Assembly: GCF_002571225.1 (NCBI RefSeq)
Contig: NZ_NVEC01000001.1
Location: 46,018-110,017, forward strand
Reading direction: 5' to 3'
Source: Bacillus sp. AFS059628
Lineage (GTDB): Bacteria; Bacillota; Bacilli; Bacillales; Bacillaceae_G
Length of the DNA: 64,000 nucleotides
The stretch's first letter is position 1; each line of letters opens with the position of its first letter. Position numbers and translations under genes: made by a program. Below the pieces are notes generated by a model. That model was not told the DNA's origin, did no database searches, and was given only the letters and a program-made list of their open reading frames with translations. Positions 63,901-64,000 of the stretch are shown in pieces.

Positions 63901-63949
63901 TCCTCGAAATGTACGAAATTACCTTTGGACTTGGATTTGGTGGGATTAA
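48917..63949 (+). CDS. Giant DUF11/B_ant_repeat surface-type protein (5,010 aa)
   Basis: One uninterrupted frame of 5,010 codons (about 510 kDa). Residues 1-351 are a Thr/Ser/Asn/Gly-rich beta domain (STILYAELVWGGNYLSRD; SAGWTLIVAYQNGSLPARNL) found before DUF11 repeats. Then come 35 tandem repeats of about 132 residues (352 to about 4972), of the kind TIGR01451 describes in three of the longest B. anthracis proteins. The last 30 residues are aromatic and basic (NCFFDGKRFIRI...LWTWIWWD). There is no signal peptide, LPXTG or transmembrane anchor. It probably builds a long fibrous structure, perhaps on spores; location and function are inference. GAGGTGAC stands before the ATG. Repeat 13 carries a 13-residue insertion. 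Confidence 0.93.
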   Translation: MPITNRFSTTTNGALAITGNTLGLSKISNQNRAGTIGAIGAFATTNTALQVTSFPAGTTLNYTQNSSTALLNIPAGSTILYAELVWGGNYLSRDQNITSVLGNPVSFTTPVSTYSITPSAVTASNQTFVSNSITFGFYTRSADVTTLIQAGGSGSYTTGSVPGLVDPLDASNGSINSAGWTLIVAYQNGSLPARNLTIYVAGNRVSAETGSADVSVSGFLTPSGGPVSGRLFLSSTEGDADLTGDQALFGPNFSSLNALSGPNNAVNNFFGSQVNNAAGNLDTTGTFGTRNQSASTGTNISAGRQGWDITSIDISPYLTNSQVSAAIRLTTNGDAYMLNTVGLQININSPNIQATKSVNKSIAAIGDVLTYTVTIPNTGLLPANNVIFIDSLPNGTSFIPGTVTVDNVPQTNANPAAGISLGTINNSASRTVTFQATVVSLPNQNPISNTANITFQYTPIAGGTTFNGLATSNSAGTQINLADINGTKSVNKLFTDIGETLTYNIALANIGNIAATNVMYKDPIPSGTTFIPGSVTVNGVTQAGANPATGIAIGSIAANSTTTVSFQVLVPSIPQTNPILNSGTTTYQYIPVPNQPAVSGTDITNTVSTQVNNATVTMTKAVDKNFADIGDTLTYTVSFTGTGNTNANNVIFTDVIPTGTTFVLNSLTIDGTTQVGANPTTGVNIGSIPTGTTKNVSFQVVVNTIPASNTVSNGSSASYQYTVNPSQSPVTKNISSNLVSTQINNANLTVTKSTNKQFATIGETISYTILITNSGNTAATNVQLTDPLPNGTILTPGTVTLNGVLQNVDSLVALPIGTIPSGATFTLSFQVTVINITAQNPIINNAFTSYLYTVNPSVPPTSKTANSNSVTSTIRLANLQATKSVDKTFAEVGDVLTYTFALTNTGNVAANNVVLSDSIANGTSFVPNSVIVNGVTQPGATPASINIGSINANTTITASFQVLITSIPNPNPISNNASISYNFIIDPNASPVNKNTTSTTTFTQVNDANVISTKAVDRAFATVGDILTYTVTLANAGSVSADGPTFVDTNPDGTTFIPNTFLINGVLQSNADPNVGVPLPSIPANGSLTVSYQVTVTSFPTQNPTINSSSTQYSFILNPGDPPTIETSLSNTVSTQINLANVVIVKQVDLTIADVGQPITYTIALANPGNTPANNVVVTDILPPGTTLVPNSIFIGGALQLGADPSAGLQVGTIPAGGITTIVFQISANSLPSQNPVQNSAALQYSFIADPNLPAVVRNATSNIVSTQINTANIVATKLTSTNFADIGDVITYATILTNSGNIPASNVTFTDIIPAGTNFIPNTVTINGVPIANANPANGILIGTIGANSSRTVSFQVFVPTIPAVNPITNQSSTTFQYTYDPSKPAVMQMITSNTVQTAINNASIVATKSADKQFGNINDIITYTTTLTNNGNTIASNIVFTDAIPSGTSFIPNSVTVNGTTLSNVNPANGIAIDPINPNTNTIISFQVQVNSIPNPNPIPNQSNTAYQYVVNPNLPPVSSNALSNVITTQINNATIVATKSVNTPNATIGDIVTYTIAVTNTGNIPASATVLTDGLGPGASFIPNSVTINNVSQPGLDPSLGIHLDDISQGGTTFITFQVKILAIPPSGTLTNNALVNYEYAVNPTETPAVGSTVTNTTVTPIIDATLVINKNASTTFATIGDTITFTSSVRNTGNTTANNIIFTDTIPNGTAFVPNSFKINGVTVPNANPQNGINIGNLNTNASITLSFQVNITTLPNPNPIPNQSSLQYSFIVDINEPPVSRTVQSNTTFTQVNSASVIATKTASSAFAAVGDTITYTTTLTNNGNTTANTPVFTDILPIELSFVPDSVQINTIPQLGFRPDNGISLDAIPVGGTTTISFQAIVGSIPTTNPTLNQSSTTYSIIVDPTKPPVTETATSNPTLVQINEAIIQSTKSVDRLYSDITPGNSFLTYTVLLENIGNTTATNIIFTDPIPNNTVFIEDSVRVGGVLLPGVNPANGIQIGDIIAGDFINVTFRVQVVSIPNPIFTIGPGGPNSPVVNGASVNYQFMTAPNLPLVSRSTTSNSVSTQINVGEITLVKSVNKPFATIGDTLSYTVSLSNPGNVTSQNIIFTDILPEGTTFISGTLVNDSGSLQIGNPATGIQIGNINPGSTATITINALVTNIPSINPISNSSSVQFQHIVDPSQPLITQTASSNTVTTTINSAILATTKSADKSIISVGDTITYTTAITNTGNTPATNITFTSAIPSNTTFIPNSVTINGVQQLGARPALGVTIPNIAPGETVTVTFQVNVISVPPSSSIMDNDTILYSYTVDPNGTPVTTSTSTNIVTNPVLDAIITMVKSVDQTLVTLGDTITYTTILTNNGNTNATNITFTDLIPDGTTFVPNSVTINGSTQIGLNPNTGITIGSIAPNSSISIAFQVTATSTPIQNPIANSASASYTFIADPNAPIVSRTASSNTVFTTINTATILSSKQVDKLFSHIGDTLTYTVTLTNNGNSSAQNVIFSDTMPSGTTFLTNTFSINGIPQIGADPSNGVNIGTITAGNTVTVAFQVTVTSLPTENPIVNFSSTSYQLVSPPDPETSISNPVSTQIKEAILSMTKNENTSFADIGQTAFYTTSISNIGNTDATNIVFTDVLPSGLTFVPNTLTVDGVLQPDANPNTGVSLATLPPNEIYSIVFQVTVNSIPPINPAPNTASTTYEFTVDPVNPPVSNTANSNTTLLQINNATINSTKTANLTFADIGNTITFTLNLANTGNVAATDVTVIDVLDSNLNFVPNSFTVNGQTIPNADLSTGVNIGSINGGSTSIVTFQAIVSTLPSNNPISNSALTTYRYVVDPSQTPITTSNQSNTTTTQINSAILTAKKNSNVATVDIGQDIVYSITITNSGNASATNVTFTDLIPDGTSFEPNSFTLNGTTISNADLITGVPIGDIAPNQSVIVAFHINADEIPPINPITNQASVSFQHIVNPANPPVPKNITSNSVTTTIESAILATTKIGDKAFATIGDTITYTTTITNTGNIPANNVIFSDPIPSWTQFVAGSVIVDGTPLPSASIIDGIGINTIIPNQTVTIVFQVQIVSNPTTFTPELQNLGFVNFQYNVGNALQAQPGNVETNVFVTSINSAILSAVKTVNTAFANIDDTITYTVLIQNSGNTNATNVNFSDLVPAGTTFVENSFTVNGSTLPGANPNNGVNIGTVNTGSSLTVTFQVIVTSTPPSNPITNVASIQYEFIVSPASPPVTGTINSNSASTQINNATVITILEANRTIVSTLDIITYTATLTNTGNFPANSVLLINGVPEGALFVPNSVTLNGISLPDASPTLGIPVGIIAPGDSATITFQFLASSIPPQGAIINQAITSYTYIVNPSQPPVTATSSSNTVTTAVVDASLSAIKSTDSLVQSTDGIITYTVVVQNNGNTTANTVTLTDLVPEGTAFIPNSVTINGVSAPGADPNVGISLNAITPSEIVIVTFQVIVQSIPSVNPISNIARIDYTFIADPTAPIISRTITSNPAFTQISDANVLSLKAVNAQQATTGDILTYTITLENTGNIPATNLIFSDTIPEGTTFVENSFTLNGTAILGANPNAGVTLPNLSANATHLISFQILINDPFSQQSITNQSNTIYTIQPDPGQPPITETSTSNIVITNFVLAQLTVTKTSNPITVDIGGTILYISEVKNIGNVDAINITFTDAIPAGTTFVPDSVTINGVIQPGVSPENGIPIGTIPPNSSKTILFQVQTNNPPTETEIVNQSSVNYQYVSIPTAPPVNRTANSNIVTTSLQNANIISVKQADVTFVAIGQNITYTNTLQNIGTVPANNTMFIDNIPEGTIFIEDSLSINNVIQPGANPENGVTLGTIQPDETVTISFQVQLISIPEGNTVINISDTSYEYQIDPSSPIIQRRSLSNAVNTEVRTANVSAIKSANRSITRIGQIITYTIAVTNAGTVPITNTLLIDAIAAGTTFVPNSILVDGIPRPNENPITGITLDIILPNNTIIVTFQVNVVSTPSQNNINNIAVIHYEYQPDPSLPPISETTSSNTTNIQFIDAILIATKSANTVLANIDETIEYTVLIQNNGSTTTNSIFFTDIIEDGTVFIPGSVTVNNTVLPAADPNIGFSIPNITSGQSTTITFQVSVTNLPAVNPTPNTANIVYDFIFNPDFAPIQKSTTSNTTFVQINDADIVSLKTVDLTSAAIGDNLTYTTTLTNTGNTDATAVLFTDNIPDGTAFIDGSVLVNNIPQLNANPSTGILVGTIAPNTSIPVTFSVTVVSLPANSRIQNQATSRYTINGEQQISTSNITFTEVISANVIAAKTTPIQYADLQTIIPYTISITNNGNIQVENIIVTDIIPANTSFIENSVIVNGNTRPNDNPLNGIQIDNIPPNTTATILFQVRVTSIPQTNPISNTSTIEYQYTVPNRPPITETIISSAAVTTINHANLNSNKAVDLAFATVGDTLTYTITLNQTGNIAANDVVIQDMIPQGTTFIENSVIVNGETLPGVNPVSGIPIGPITVGGNAIASFQVTVTSIPTLNELTNQATTTFNYIVNPNNVPVTNTTITNTVTTTVQNDNVFAIKSADVTLALPGQTLTYTITITNSGNVTIEDLLAIDTAPADTTFVTDSVTVNGINQPNANPENGITLGNLAPNESTIITFQVTISPSTLQPAINNDASVSYTVTIDPNEPPITITKQTNVVTTTVVDPMVSIEKTADKSIVASGDTITFTLEVINHSPIPTISTSVLDIIPASTTFIENSVTINGTPVPNVRPDTGINIGTLSAGSVATITFKVLVTSIPSNSTIINSASVTAAFQLTPQDPIITFIVNSNIVRIPVQFITATVVKNASVSSAYLNQYFDYTVRITNTSDISLSNISLQDTIPAGLQFMNGTVFINDERSPLANPNIGFLVATNLEPNETIIVLFTVQVISPPVNNEFKNTTNISLQLQVSPTDPPITVTVTSNENMVTFVPENPDETLPNFNCFFDGKRFIRITPRNVRNYLWTWIWWD
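49970..63832 (+). repeat. Array of 35 coding repeats of about 396 bp
   Basis: Repeat 1 begins at 49970 (IQATKS) and repeat 35 at 63434, exactly 34 x 396 bp apart although single units vary between 128 and 145 codons. The unit consensus is (L/I)xATKSxDKxFAxIGD, xxTYTxxLTNTGN, FTDxIPxGTTFVPNSVTxNG, SFQVxVxSIPxxNPIxN, DPxxPPVxxxxxSNxVxTxIN. Units are clearly diverged in DNA, so they are old copies rather than recent amplification. Selected starts: R5 51551, R13 54716, R15 55547, R23 58709, R31 61859. Confidence 0.9.
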
Positions 63950-63958
63950 ATGAAACAA

Positions 63959-64000
63959 AAAGAGATTGTAATTTGGTTGAAACCAAATTACAATCTCTTT
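63959..64000 (+). terminator. Terminator after the giant gene (reaches the window edge)
   Basis: A 20-bp perfect stem (arms 63959-63978 and 63981-64000) follows the stop by 9 bases; the expected T run would lie at and beyond the edge. Confidence 0.85.

Noticed and set aside
49943-63958. Many antisense open frames of 60-135 codons within the giant gene
   Set aside because: They recur at similar places in successive repeats and arise from the repeated Thr/Asn/Pro codon pattern; none has a ribosome site or plausible composition.

Overview
The window is a low-GC Firmicutes chromosome segment that I assign to the Bacillus cereus group. The reasons are a compact, Listeria-like flagellar/chemotaxis cluster, a GerN-type spore-germination antiporter, an extra Hfq-like protein, a YjcZ-type sporulation miniprotein, strong AGGAGG ribosome sites, and a giant protein built from the 132-residue repeat long known from the longest B. 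anthracis proteins. No rRNA, tRNA, insertion sequence, prophage or CRISPR array was seen.

Bases 1-20650 form one motility island, almost all on the minus strand. In transcription order it encodes the stator (motA, motB), chemotaxis signalling (cheY, cheA), a CheC/FliN-type switch phosphatase with an internally duplicated CheC half (fliY), two poorly known cluster proteins, a YaaR-like protein, an FlgN-like chaperone, hook-filament junction and cap proteins (flgK, flgL, fliD), their chaperones (fliS and a FliT-like protein), rod genes (flgB, flgC, fliE), the MS ring and switch (fliF, fliG) and the export ATPase with its regulator (fliH, fliI, cut by the left edge). A plus-strand pair, an unknown Rossmann-like gene and cheR, interrupts it; the cheR start sits in a perfect hairpin.

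Bases 20800-48800 are ordinary chromosomal genes in short units. They include an HD hydrolase, an Hfq-like paralogue, a Spo0E-like phosphatase, MFS, MATE, TauE, EamA, LysE and SSS transporters, ArsR and MerR regulators, an RNase J, GerN, an omega-aminotransferase, a cold-shock protein, two RNase H-like proteins, a QueT transporter behind a preQ1-I riboswitch, an aldose epimerase-like protein, an isochorismatase-like hydrolase and a GNAT protein. Several genes below 60 codons were found by reading intergenic sequence: a 58-aa zinc-finger protein, a 40-aa partner of a 52-aa protein, and a 47-aa frame split by a one-base shift next to a slippery run.

Bases 48917-63949 are a single 5,010-codon gene. 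It has about 350 residues of unique N-terminal domain, 35 tandem DUF11-type repeats of about 132 residues, and a 30-residue aromatic/basic tail. It has no visible signal peptide or LPXTG anchor. By hand alignment nearly every repeat keeps a Lys near its start, an Asp in the middle and an Asn near its end, the layout of Lys-Asn isopeptide domains. Four repeats (5, 15, 23, 31) break the triad. This is the most unusual feature of the window.
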